Position numbers and translations under genes: made by a program. Shown in pieces: positions 1 through 5,226 of a stretch of DNA of 5,226 nt. The stretch is taken from positions 1 through 5,226 of the forward strand of contig SVSO01000216.1 of the NCBI GenBank assembly GCA_015064195.1, written 5' to 3'. The first letter of the stretch is position 1. Each line of letters opens with the position of its first letter. A model generated the notes under the pieces. That model made no database searches, was not told the origin of the DNA, and saw only the letters and a program-made list of their open reading frames with translations. This DNA comes from Oscillospiraceae bacterium. GTDB taxonomy: Bacteria > Bacillota_A > Clostridia > Oscillospirales > CAG-272.

Positions 1-968
1 GCCGCCACATCATGACCGAATGCCTCACCTGCGCAACGATGAAGGAAGCCGTGGAGCTGATCGAAGCGGTGGAGCGCACCGGCATGATCTACACCTACGC
101 GGAAAACTACTGCTACACACCCGTCCGCTGGGAGATGCGCCAGCGTTACCGCCGCGGCGACATCGGCGAGCTGATGTATGCGGAGGGCGAATATCTCCAC
201 GACTGCGCACCCATCTGGCCGCAGATCACCTACGGTGAGCGCAATCACTGGCGCAATCTCATGCCTTCCACCTTCTACTGCACCCACTCCATCGGCCCGA
301 TCCTCTACATGACCGGCCTGCGACCCATTCAGGTGACAGGCTACGAAACGCCCAATATGCAGTATATGCGCGATCTCGGCAACGCTTCCGGCACGCTGGG
401 CATGGAGATCATCACCCTGGAAAACGGTGCGATGCTCAAGAGCCTGCATTTCGGCATCAAGCATTACCGCGCCTCCAACTATCAGCTCAGCGGCACGCTC
501 GGCACACTGCAGGATATGACCGACGGCACCATCGGCGTCTACATGGAGTCCGGCCCGGGCATGAACGGCAAGGGCATCCGTGAAAGCTACAAGCCCGCGC
601 CCATCATTGCAGGCACGGAGAACTCCGGTCACGGCGGCGGTGACTATTTCACCACACATTATTTCATCCGCTCCATCCTCGGTGACACGACGGCACGTGA
701 GCGCGCCATCAACGTCTATGACGCGGTGGATATGTGCATCCCCGGCACGCTGGGGTACATCTCCATCGCAAACGGCAACCAGCCCATGAAGATCCCGAAT
801 CTGCGCAACAAGGAAGAACGCGACGCGTGGCGCAACGATACCCGCTGTGCCTTCCCCGCCATCGCCGGCGATCAGCTGATCCCCAACAATCTGTGGGGCG
901 ATCCGGAGATCCCCGATGCGGTTTACGACGAGGTCCGCAGAAGATGGGAAGCCGGTGAGCCGGGCTGA
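1..968 (+). CDS. Gfo/Idh/MocA-family oxidoreductase, 3' part (N-terminus outside window)
   Basis: The open frame enters from the left edge (first full codon at base 3) and ends at TGA 966-968. What remains begins at the end of the NAD(P)-binding Rossmann domain, where families of this type carry the Glu-Lys-Pro motif followed by a helix. Here the stretch reads TECLTCATMKEAVELIEAVE, so Lys-Pro is replaced by Cys-Leu. The C-terminal alpha/beta substrate domain follows: an AENYCY segment (bases 99-116), an EGEYLHD strand (183-203), a YCTHSIGP segment whose His (285-287) is at the usual active-site His position, and a glycine-rich GHGGGD segment (627-644). Family members are cytosolic and mostly oxidise or reduce sugars, inositols or their derivatives with NAD(P); the substrate cannot be read from this fragment. 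The ATG at base 12 is an internal methionine, not the start: homologous folds need roughly 90-100 more residues upstream. Codons end strongly in C or G (nearly all Ile are ATC). The family call is firm and the subfamily is not. Confidence 0.88.
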   Translation, partial: RHIMTECLTCATMKEAVELIEAVERTGMIYTYAENYCYTPVRWEMRQRYRRGDIGELMYAEGEYLHDCAPIWPQITYGERNHWRNLMPSTFYCTHSIGPILYMTGLRPIQVTGYETPNMQYMRDLGNASGTLGMEIITLENGAMLKSLHFGIKHYRASNYQLSGTLGTLQDMTDGTIGVYMESGPGMNGKGIRESYKPAPIIAGTENSGHGGGDYFTTHYFIRSILGDTTARERAINVYDAVDMCIPGTLGYISIANGNQPMKIPNLRNKEERDAWRNDTRCAFPAIAGDQLIPNNLWGDPEIPDAVYDEVRRRWEAGEPG

Positions 969-987
969 TGAATGCATGAATCCTCAT

Positions 988-1029
988 AAAAAAGACGGTG
1001 CGTCATATATTGACGCACCGTCCTTTTGC
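988..1029. terminator. Bidirectional intrinsic terminator
   Basis: A perfect 12-bp inverted repeat (994-1005 and 1011-1022) encloses a 5-base TATAT loop. On the + strand the hairpin is followed by CTTTTGCTTT. On the - strand it is followed by six T residues (A-tract 988-993 on the + strand). It lies 25 bases after the stop of the oxidoreductase gene and about 95 bases beyond the stop of the convergent lipoprotein gene, so it can end both transcripts. No second hairpin of similar quality is visible between 1023 and 1117. Confidence 0.9.
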
Positions 1030-1117
1030 TTTATTCTATTATATCGGTCTCTTGACTTAACAACCGGTTCTCGTCTGTGCTGACAAACGCCGCTTCACTG
1101 CACACAAATGCCCGATT

Positions 1118-2596
1118 TCAGTTGGTTTCCTTGATCTGCGCGATGAAATTCTCCAGCTCTGCTTCTGCGGCGGGCATATTCTTTTCGCAATAGGACATCA
1201 GATCCTGCGAGGTCTCCTTTACAAGATAGTTTCCGGCGCAGCCGATGGTATGAAGCTTATCCTCGTAGCAGGTGAAATAACCAAAGTCAAATACCCGCGA
1301 ATTCTTGATGATGTCCAGCATCTGAACGGATTCGTCATCACGTGCATATTTGCCCTGCAGGGCTGTCTCATAGAATGCGGGAATGACCGTTTTCCAGCCT
1401 TCATAGCTCATCGCTTCCAGGACTGCACTGGTTCTCTCGGGATTCTCCGAATTGACCGGCACAATATACAGCTGTACACCTGCATCTACGATCGAACCGT
1501 AATTGTCCTGCTCCTCGTCCAGCTTCGGAAGCGGAAGAATTCCCCAGTCGTCCTGCATGGATCGAAGGATCTCCATGTTAAATAACGGCATATCGGTGAA
1601 CAACAGCTGTCCGTCGGTAAACGCTTTTGTAGCTTCCTCGGTTGAGCTGCTCATGACTGTCTGCATTCCATTCGTGTTCATGATCGAGAAGAATTTCTCA
1701 TAAATATCCACCGAACGCTCGTCACCGAGTGTGAAATACGGAATATCGTTGGCATCCTTGCCGCTCGTGCGTCCGCCGCCGGCATACAGGAACGCAATTG
1801 GACCGCCCCACCAGTTTGTAACGTATCCATATCTGTCATTTCCAAGATCGAAGCTGCTGTCGCCGTTCAGATCGTTTATGGAAGTCTGGCACAGGCGGTT
1901 GAACTCATCGAAGGTCCACTTTCCGTCTAAAACCGCCTGATAGGGCATATCTTCGCCGAGATCGGTGAGGATGGATTTGTTGAACACAAGTGCTCTTGTA
2001 TAGGCGAAAGCATAGTAACTGAAATCGCCGGCCATTGTATAGATGCTCTCCTCAACGGACAGGCTTTTCCGGCTGTCCTGATCCCACCACGGCTTATCAA
2101 AATCGCAGTAGGTCATATGGTTGCTCCAATTGAGCGCAAGACCCTGTGAAATATACGTTCCCCATGCAATGTGGGCATGAGGCGCGATCAGATCATATTC
2201 CGTATCGTCGGCCATGATGGACGCCACCGCTGAGTTGCCGTATGCATCACCGCTCATCAAATATGGCTCGATCGTTATGCCAAGCTGTTCCTCCACCGCA
2301 CGGTTGCGGTTGAATTTAGCATCGTTTACCACATCGCCGTTCTGTTCATCGGCTTTGATGTCACCCATCCAGTCATAGCCGCCCTGATCGCGAAACGCGA
2401 TGGTAAATGTATAGCCGCCATAATTGACATCCGGAAGATCGGCTGTAAGCTCAGTGGATACCGGCTCCGTTTCATCCGGATTGCTTTCGCCTGTGGAATC
2501 TGCAGCCGCAGGATTTCCGCCGCAGCCTGTCAGCAAACAGCAAAGCAGAAGCAGTGCCGCCGCGCGATTTCTTCCGGCAGAGAATAATGATTTCAT
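1118..2596 (-). CDS. Extracellular solute-binding lipoprotein of a sugar-type ABC importer
   Basis: This is a complete 492-residue protein, the usual size for carbohydrate-type (cluster B, UgpB/MalE-like) substrate-binding proteins. The N-terminus is a lipoprotein signal: charged MKSLFSAGRNR, a hydrophobic core (residues 12-22), then lipobox L22-T23-G24-C25. The mature protein would be anchored by lipid on Cys25 to the outer face of the membrane. A flexible Ala/Ser/Glu/Pro-rich linker (about 26-55) leads into the binding fold, with family-like segments NGDVVNDAKFNRNRAVEEQL (86-105), DKPWWDQD (167-174), TRALVFNKSIL (200-210) and WTFDEF (227-232). Residues 242-250 (D-x-N-x-D-x-x-x-D) form a calcium-loop-like motif also seen in relatives. 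The start is fixed by the signal peptide and by an AAGGAGGG site 8 bases upstream. The ligand is unknown; a sugar or oligosaccharide is likely from the family. No permease or ATPase gene lies next to it in the window, so it must use a transporter encoded elsewhere or beyond the edges. The divergent AraC gene is its probable regulator. Confidence 0.92.
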   Translation of the reverse strand: MKSLFSAGRNRAAALLLLCCLLTGCGGNPAAADSTGESNPDETEPVSTELTADLPDVNYGGYTFTIAFRDQGGYDWMGDIKADEQNGDVVNDAKFNRNRAVEEQLGITIEPYLMSGDAYGNSAVASIMADDTEYDLIAPHAHIAWGTYISQGLALNWSNHMTYCDFDKPWWDQDSRKSLSVEESIYTMAGDFSYYAFAYTRALVFNKSILTDLGEDMPYQAVLDGKWTFDEFNRLCQTSINDLNGDSSFDLGNDRYGYVTNWWGGPIAFLYAGGGRTSGKDANDIPYFTLGDERSVDIYEKFFSIMNTNGMQTVMSSSTEEATKAFTDGQLLFTDMPLFNMEILRSMQDDWGILPLPKLDEEQDNYGSIVDAGVQLYIVPVNSENPERTSAVLEAMSYEGWKTVIPAFYETALQGKYARDDESVQMLDIIKNSRVFDFGYFTCYEDKLHTIGCAGNYLVKETSQDLMSYCEKNMPAAEAELENFIAQIKETN

Positions 2597-2604
2597 AATG
2601 ATGA

Positions 2605-2612
2605 CCCTCCTT
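2605..2612 (-). promoter_or_regulatory. Ribosome binding site of the solute-binding lipoprotein
   Basis: On the - strand this reads AAGGAGGG, near-perfect complementarity to the 16S rRNA 3' end, with 8 bases to the ATG at 2596. It settles the start codon and points to a Gram-positive host. Confidence 0.9.
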
Positions 2613-2628
2613 TTTTATTTCTGTTATC

Positions 2629-2657
2629 ATTATACCATTTTGTTCTGCCAGCGTCAA
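2629..2657 (-). promoter_or_regulatory. Sigma-A type promoter for the solute-binding lipoprotein
   Basis: Read on the - strand, a -35 box TTGACG (2652-2657; 5 of 6 consensus bases) is followed by a 17-base spacer and a perfect -10 box TATAAT (2629-2634). Transcription would start near 2622, giving a leader of about 25 bases that contains the ribosome binding site. The near-consensus quality suggests either substantial basal expression or control by a repressor or modulator bound nearby. Confidence 0.85.
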
Positions 2658-2683
2658 TGGGTGGCATTTTTAACATTATGGGT
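2657..2683. promoter_or_regulatory. Candidate AraC-type operator: ATGGGT direct repeat with 21-bp period
   Basis: ATGGGT occurs at 2657-2662 and again at 2678-2683, exactly 21 bp apart, that is two helical turns on the same DNA face. One half-site touches the -35 box of the lipoprotein promoter and the other lies just upstream. AraC-family proteins with two helix-turn-helix units, often dimeric, commonly bind direct repeats of about this spacing next to -35. The match is only six bases, so assignment to the adjacent regulator is inference. Confidence 0.35.
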
Positions 2684-2743
2684 CAAAGTTCACGAAAGCT
2701 TCAAATATATGATATCACACCTATAACAAATCAAAATTCCCCC

Positions 2744-2772
2744 TTGCAATCCCCATTGAAATCCGATATAAT
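2744..2772 (+). promoter_or_regulatory. Sigma-A type promoter for the AraC regulator and downstream hydrolase
   Basis: A -35 box TTGCAA (2744-2749; 4 of 6 consensus bases) and a perfect -10 box TATAAT (2767-2772) are separated by 17 bases. Transcription would start near 2779, leaving a short leader of about 17 bases before the ATG at 2796. No terminator separates the regulator from the following gene, so this promoter probably drives both. A nine-base repeat (TTGCAATCC and TTGAAATCC, at 2744 and 2756) overlaps the -35 box and spacer and may be a control site. Confidence 0.8.
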
Positions 2773-2781
2773 ATAGGGTGT

Positions 2782-2790
2782 AAGGGGGGA
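2782..2790 (+). promoter_or_regulatory. G-rich ribosome binding site of the AraC regulator
   Basis: AAGGGGGGA lies 5 bases before the ATG at 2796. It resembles the AAGGAGG consensus with the central A replaced by G, so pairing is weaker than at the lipoprotein gene. That fits lower translation of a regulator and supports the chosen start. Confidence 0.7.
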
Positions 2791-2795
2791 TTGTC

Positions 2796-3686
2796 ATGTC
2801 AGTAACAGAAGTCAGCCGATATGAGTACAATCGGGAAATGGGCCGGATCATCATGCGAAGCTCGATTTACCGCCCGTATCTCATCGAGCATACGCACGGC
2901 TTTGTTGAGCTTGTCTACATCACGCGCGGCTGCGGCATACACACGATCGACGGTCATACCGTCAGAACAAGGCGCGGCGATATTTTCCTCATCGATTATG
3001 GCGTCAAGCACAACTTTCAGCCGATTTCCGAGCCGTTTGAGTGGATCAACTGCATTTTCCGTCCGGAACTGCTGTGCGATGTGTTTTCCACGCAGGAGAG
3101 CGCGGCCAGTCTTCTTTACTATATTTTCTATCACAACAAACTGAGCGATCCCAATGCCGTTATGCTGAACATGAACCTTCGCTCCGAGAATGAGGATGTG
3201 GGCGCGCTGTTTGAGGATATGCTCCGCGAATATACCGAGAAAAAGCACGGATACGAGGATATTCTGGAGCATTATCTGATGGTGATCCTCACAAAAATCG
3301 CCAGACGGATTTTTTCGCAGGCCGAAAACCGCATGGATCTGTCAAATCATGCTGACATCATTCAGGATGTGCTGGAAAAGCTGGAGCGTTCCGAGCCGGG
3401 CAGTATCAGTGCCAAGCAGTTATCCGACAGCTACTTTCTGTCGCAGTCATCCTTTTCGACCAAGTTCAAGGAAAAGGTGGGAATGTCGTTTCTTGAATAT
3501 GTCATCAAACTGCGCATCGGCCGGGCCTGCGAGCTTCTTTTGACAACGGATCTGCAGATCGGCGAAATTCAATCCTGCACCGGCTATCAGGATGCAAAAG
3601 CATTCTACCGCGCATTTCGTCGCTGTACCGGCATGACACCCACGGAATACCGAAATTTATATACACAATCGGAGGATAATCAATAA
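2796..3686 (+). CDS. AraC-family transcriptional regulator with cupin sensor domain
   Basis: This complete 296-residue protein has the typical length for the family. The N-terminal part is a cupin-like sensor: H32-x-H34 with E38 in the EHTHGFVELVYITRG stretch, then a GDIFLIDYGVKHNF strand (61-74), as in AraC-type sugar sensors. A helical linker (about 100-195) probably mediates dimerisation. The C-terminal DNA-binding domain (about 203-287) contains two helix-turn-helix units: SAKQLSDSYFLSQSSFSTKF (205-224), then IGEIQSCTGYQDAKAFYRAF ending in the family signature GMTPTEYR. It is a cytosolic DNA-binding protein, and the inducer is likely a sugar or related metabolite. It is divergent from the solute-binding lipoprotein, with a shared 199-bp control region, and is followed after 3 bases by the ADP-ribosylglycohydrolase-family gene. 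This is the classic arrangement of a local regulator controlling its own locus. The start is supported by the promoter and ribosome binding site just upstream. Confidence 0.93.
   Translation: MSVTEVSRYEYNREMGRIIMRSSIYRPYLIEHTHGFVELVYITRGCGIHTIDGHTVRTRRGDIFLIDYGVKHNFQPISEPFEWINCIFRPELLCDVFSTQESAASLLYYIFYHNKLSDPNAVMLNMNLRSENEDVGALFEDMLREYTEKKHGYEDILEHYLMVILTKIARRIFSQAENRMDLSNHADIIQDVLEKLERSEPGSISAKQLSDSYFLSQSSFSTKFKEKVGMSFLEYVIKLRIGRACELLLTTDLQIGEIQSCTGYQDAKAFYRAFRRCTGMTPTEYRNLYTQSEDNQ
3671..3675 (+). promoter_or_regulatory. Probable ribosome binding site of the hydrolase, inside the regulator's 3' end
   Basis: GGAGG lies 14 bases before the ATG at 3690 and within the last codons of the AraC gene. 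The spacing is longer than ideal. The start may therefore rely on ribosomes that finish the regulator (stop at 3684-3686) and restart 3 bases later, which would couple the two proteins. Confidence 0.55.
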
Positions 3687-3689
3687 ACC

Positions 3690-5226
3690 ATGGAACGGAA
3701 TCAAAAACATCTCAGCTATGCTGACTATTACGACAAGGTATACGGCTGCTTTCTCGGAAAATGCATCGGCGGAACAGCCGGCGGGCCTGCTGAGGGACGC
3801 AAGGAGCTGCTGGATTTTCCGCTGAATGAAGAACTGCTCCATAAATGTCTGCCCAACGATGACCTCGATTTGCAGATACTCTGGCTCGAACTGTTGGAAT
3901 CCGAGGGATTTGACATCACCGCGCGGGATATGGCCCGGGAATTCTACGAAAAAGTTCCGTACGGCCCGGGTGAATACGCATATTTCAAGAAAAACTTCGC
4001 AAGAGGGATCTATCCGCCGCTTTCCGGCAGCTACAACAATCGCTACTACAAGAATGGTATGGGATGCCCGATCCGTTCTGAGGTCTGGGCGTGCATTTTC
4101 CCCGGTGCGGACGAGACGCGCGGACGTTATGTGGAAATGGACGGCTCTCTCGATCACGAGCGCGACTCCATCGATGGGGAGAAATTTCTCGCCGCTCTTG
4201 AAAGTGAGCTGTTTTTCTCCGATGATCTGCGGCTGGCCATCGAAACTGCGCAAAGCATCGTCCCCGCTGACAGCAAGCTTGACCGCGTTCTTCGCGACAC
4301 CATCCGTGCCTATGACGAAGGATGCGATTGGAAGTTCACCCGCGGCATGATACTCCGGAATTACGGCCACGCAGACTGTACCAATATGTACCAGAATCTT
4401 GGATTTATTCTGATCTCGCTCCTGTACGGAAAGGGCGATTTCCGCGAAACCATCCGGCTGGGACTTGCCTGCGGCTATGACACCGACTGCATCTGTGCCA
4501 CCGCCGCATCCATCCTCGGTATCATCCGGGGCGCGAAGAATCTGCTCCATGAAGACGGCATGAGCGACACGGGACTGGCGGTCGCCATCGGGACGAAACG
4601 CAAGACCGGCTCCATCGCGGATCTTGCCCGTGATGTCTGCGCAGTTGGCCTCAGTGCGTGCAATCGCTTCGGCGATACAGCTACAATCACGGATCATCCG
4701 GAATATACCGCCGTTCCGGATAAGATGCGCACGCCGGCGATCACGGTGGAAGCGGTTTACGACGGGAATCCCACCATCGGCCCGGATGCGCCGACCGCAT
4801 TTGCCCTGGCGTTCTGCAATCGCACCGACCGTGAGATCGCAGCTGAGATCTCCATCACCGCGCCGGACGGCATCGGATGCACGCCGGAGTGCGTGAAGCT
4901 GTGTCTGAAATCCGGCGAGCGATATTTGCTCTCCTGCCGCGCGGAAGTTTTGCCGGATACAAAAATACTCGCAGAAACGAATCTGTTCACGGTTCGGATG
5001 AGCGGAACGTTCGGCGAGCTTGCGGATACATTCGGTCTTGTCGGATGTGCCGTATGGTATCGCTATGGGCCGTTCCTCGAGAATATTCGTGACATTTCCC
5101 ATGTTCCGCCTCACGAGCCTTACTCCGGGCATCTCTCTGTTTTGGCGGGTGAGAATCTGTCGGACATTGTTCGCGAATATCATCTTGGCGGCATCGCTGA
5201 CATCAACCACGAATTCGTATCCGAAG
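3690..5226 (+). CDS. ADP-ribosylglycohydrolase (DraG-like) family protein, 3' end outside window
   Basis: An open frame of 512 codons begins at ATG 3690 and has no stop before the right edge. The N-terminus (YGCFLGKCIGGTAGGPAEG, residues 18-36) is the first helix and glycine-rich loop of the all-alpha DraG/ARH fold. Metal-site motifs follow in the right order: NDDLDLQ (56-62), SLDHERD (153-159) and GYDTDCICA (262-270). The helices of the fold end near residue 330. Classical DraG proteins are about 300-360 residues; this one continues with a beta-strand-rich region (about 346-460) resembling an immunoglobulin-like accessory domain, then YGPF (458-461) and more sequence. No signal peptide is seen, so it is probably cytosolic. 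DraG/ARH enzymes use two metal ions to hydrolyse N- or O-glycosidic bonds to ADP-ribose. With this context and architecture the substrate may instead be a sugar glycoside or nucleoside-like compound (inference). The start follows the regulator's stop by 3 bases, in the same frame. The family call is firm and the substrate is unknown. Confidence 0.88.
   Translation, partial: MERNQKHLSYADYYDKVYGCFLGKCIGGTAGGPAEGRKELLDFPLNEELLHKCLPNDDLDLQILWLELLESEGFDITARDMAREFYEKVPYGPGEYAYFKKNFARGIYPPLSGSYNNRYYKNGMGCPIRSEVWACIFPGADETRGRYVEMDGSLDHERDSIDGEKFLAALESELFFSDDLRLAIETAQSIVPADSKLDRVLRDTIRAYDEGCDWKFTRGMILRNYGHADCTNMYQNLGFILISLLYGKGDFRETIRLGLACGYDTDCICATAASILGIIRGAKNLLHEDGMSDTGLAVAIGTKRKTGSIADLARDVCAVGLSACNRFGDTATITDHPEYTAVPDKMRTPAITVEAVYDGNPTIGPDAPTAFALAFCNRTDREIAAEISITAPDGIGCTPECVKLCLKSGERYLLSCRAEVLPDTKILAETNLFTVRMSGTFGELADTFGLVGCAVWYRYGPFLENIRDISHVPPHEPYSGHLSVLAGENLSDIVREYHLGGIADINHEFVSE
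3976..4724 (+). other. Central and C-terminal part of the DraG-fold catalytic domain, holding two of the three metal-site motifs
   Basis: This sub-region of the hydrolase codes for residues 96-345. It contains SLDHERD (bases 4146-4166) and GYDTDC (4473-4490), and the helix pair before the latter (MYQNLGFILISLLYGKGDF) that packs against the metal site in the family. Asp155, Asp264 and Asp266 are kept. The usual Thr after the last Asp is Cys267, with Cys261 and Cys269 close by. Confidence 0.6.
4725..5226 (+). other. Beta-rich C-terminal extension of the hydrolase (incomplete)
   Basis: From residue 346 the protein changes from helical to alternating hydrophobic strands, for example AITVEAVYD, TAFALAFCNRTDREIAAEIS and LFTVRMSGTF. 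The pattern of strand, 'N-T-D' turn, 'I-T-A-P-D-G' and a conserved-looking 'L-K-S-G-E' resembles the accessory beta-sandwich domains attached to bacterial glycosidases. This is a fold-level resemblance by eye, not an identified family. A new segment begins after YGPF near base 5061 and is cut by the window edge. Confidence 0.45.

Noticed and set aside
12..968. ATG at base 12 as the true start of the oxidoreductase
   Set aside because: The frame is open to the left edge and the protein would lack the whole NAD(P)-binding domain. No ribosome binding site precedes it. The gene is cut by the window, not short.
1062..1069. Palindrome AACCGGTT between the convergent genes
   Set aside because: It is only eight bases, has no T-run or flanking symmetry and lies away from any promoter. 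Chance is a sufficient explanation.
2710..2717. Palindrome TGATATCA in the divergent control region
   Set aside because: It is short and AT-rich, symmetry does not extend, and it is not well placed relative to either promoter. It is weaker than the ATGGGT repeat as an operator.
2683..2735. Three TCAAA copies (2683, 2701, 2731)
   Set aside because: Five-base matches in AT-rich DNA with irregular spacing of 18 and 30 bases are expected by chance.
2799..3272. A 157-codon open frame on the - strand inside the AraC gene
   Set aside because: It mirrors the cupin domain of the regulator, has no domain signature and no promoter or ribosome site that would make it a gene.
3657..5210. A 517-codon open frame on the - strand opposite the hydrolase gene
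   Set aside because: Its translation has no recognisable domain, is rich in Arg/Ala/Ile without fold-like pattern, and has no ribosome binding site of note. The + strand of the same region encodes a clear DraG-family protein. It is a by-product of the GC-rich codon pattern.
1..5226. CRISPR array, tRNA or rRNA genes, insertion sequence or phage genes
   Set aside because: No regularly spaced repeats, cloverleaf-like segments, rRNA-like stretches, transposase or integrase motifs or terminal inverted repeats were seen on either strand.

Overview
The window looks like chromosomal DNA from a Gram-positive, Clostridia-like bacterium (Bacillota), possibly a gut Oscillospirales-type organism. Three things suggest this: strong AAGGAGG-like ribosome binding sites, a classical lipobox on the solute-binding protein, and the style of the proteins (lipoprotein sugar binder, two-domain AraC regulator, large ADP-ribosylglycohydrolase-family protein). 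The taxonomic placement is inference from sequence style only.

Layout, left to right. (1) Bases 1-968, + strand: the 3' part of a Gfo/Idh/MocA-family oxidoreductase, with its Rossmann N-terminus cut off by the window edge. (2) Bases 988-1029: a strong hairpin terminator that appears to work in both directions between two convergent genes. (3) Bases 1118-2596, - strand: a complete extracellular solute-binding lipoprotein of a sugar-type ABC importer, with no permease genes beside it. (4) Bases 2597-2795: a divergent control region with a very good sigma-A promoter for each side and candidate operator repeats. (5) Bases 2796-3686, + strand: a complete AraC-family regulator with a cupin-type sensor domain and a double helix-turn-helix. 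(6) Base 3690 to the right edge, + strand: a large ADP-ribosylglycohydrolase-family protein. It begins 3 bases after the regulator's stop, in the same reading frame, and runs out of the window. It has no stop codon in view, so a search for closed reading frames misses it.

A coherent reading, which is inference, is a small carbohydrate or glycoside utilisation locus. The lipoprotein binds an extracellular ligand. The AraC protein senses a related compound and controls the divergent promoters. The DraG-fold enzyme may cleave a glycosidic (perhaps N-glycosidic) bond, and the oxidoreductase may act on a released or modified sugar. The most notable part is the regulator-hydrolase pair: the hydrolase keeps the metal-binding aspartates but has non-canonical motif residues and a long beta-rich C-terminal extension, so its substrate is unlikely to be the ADP-ribosyl-protein of classical DraG.
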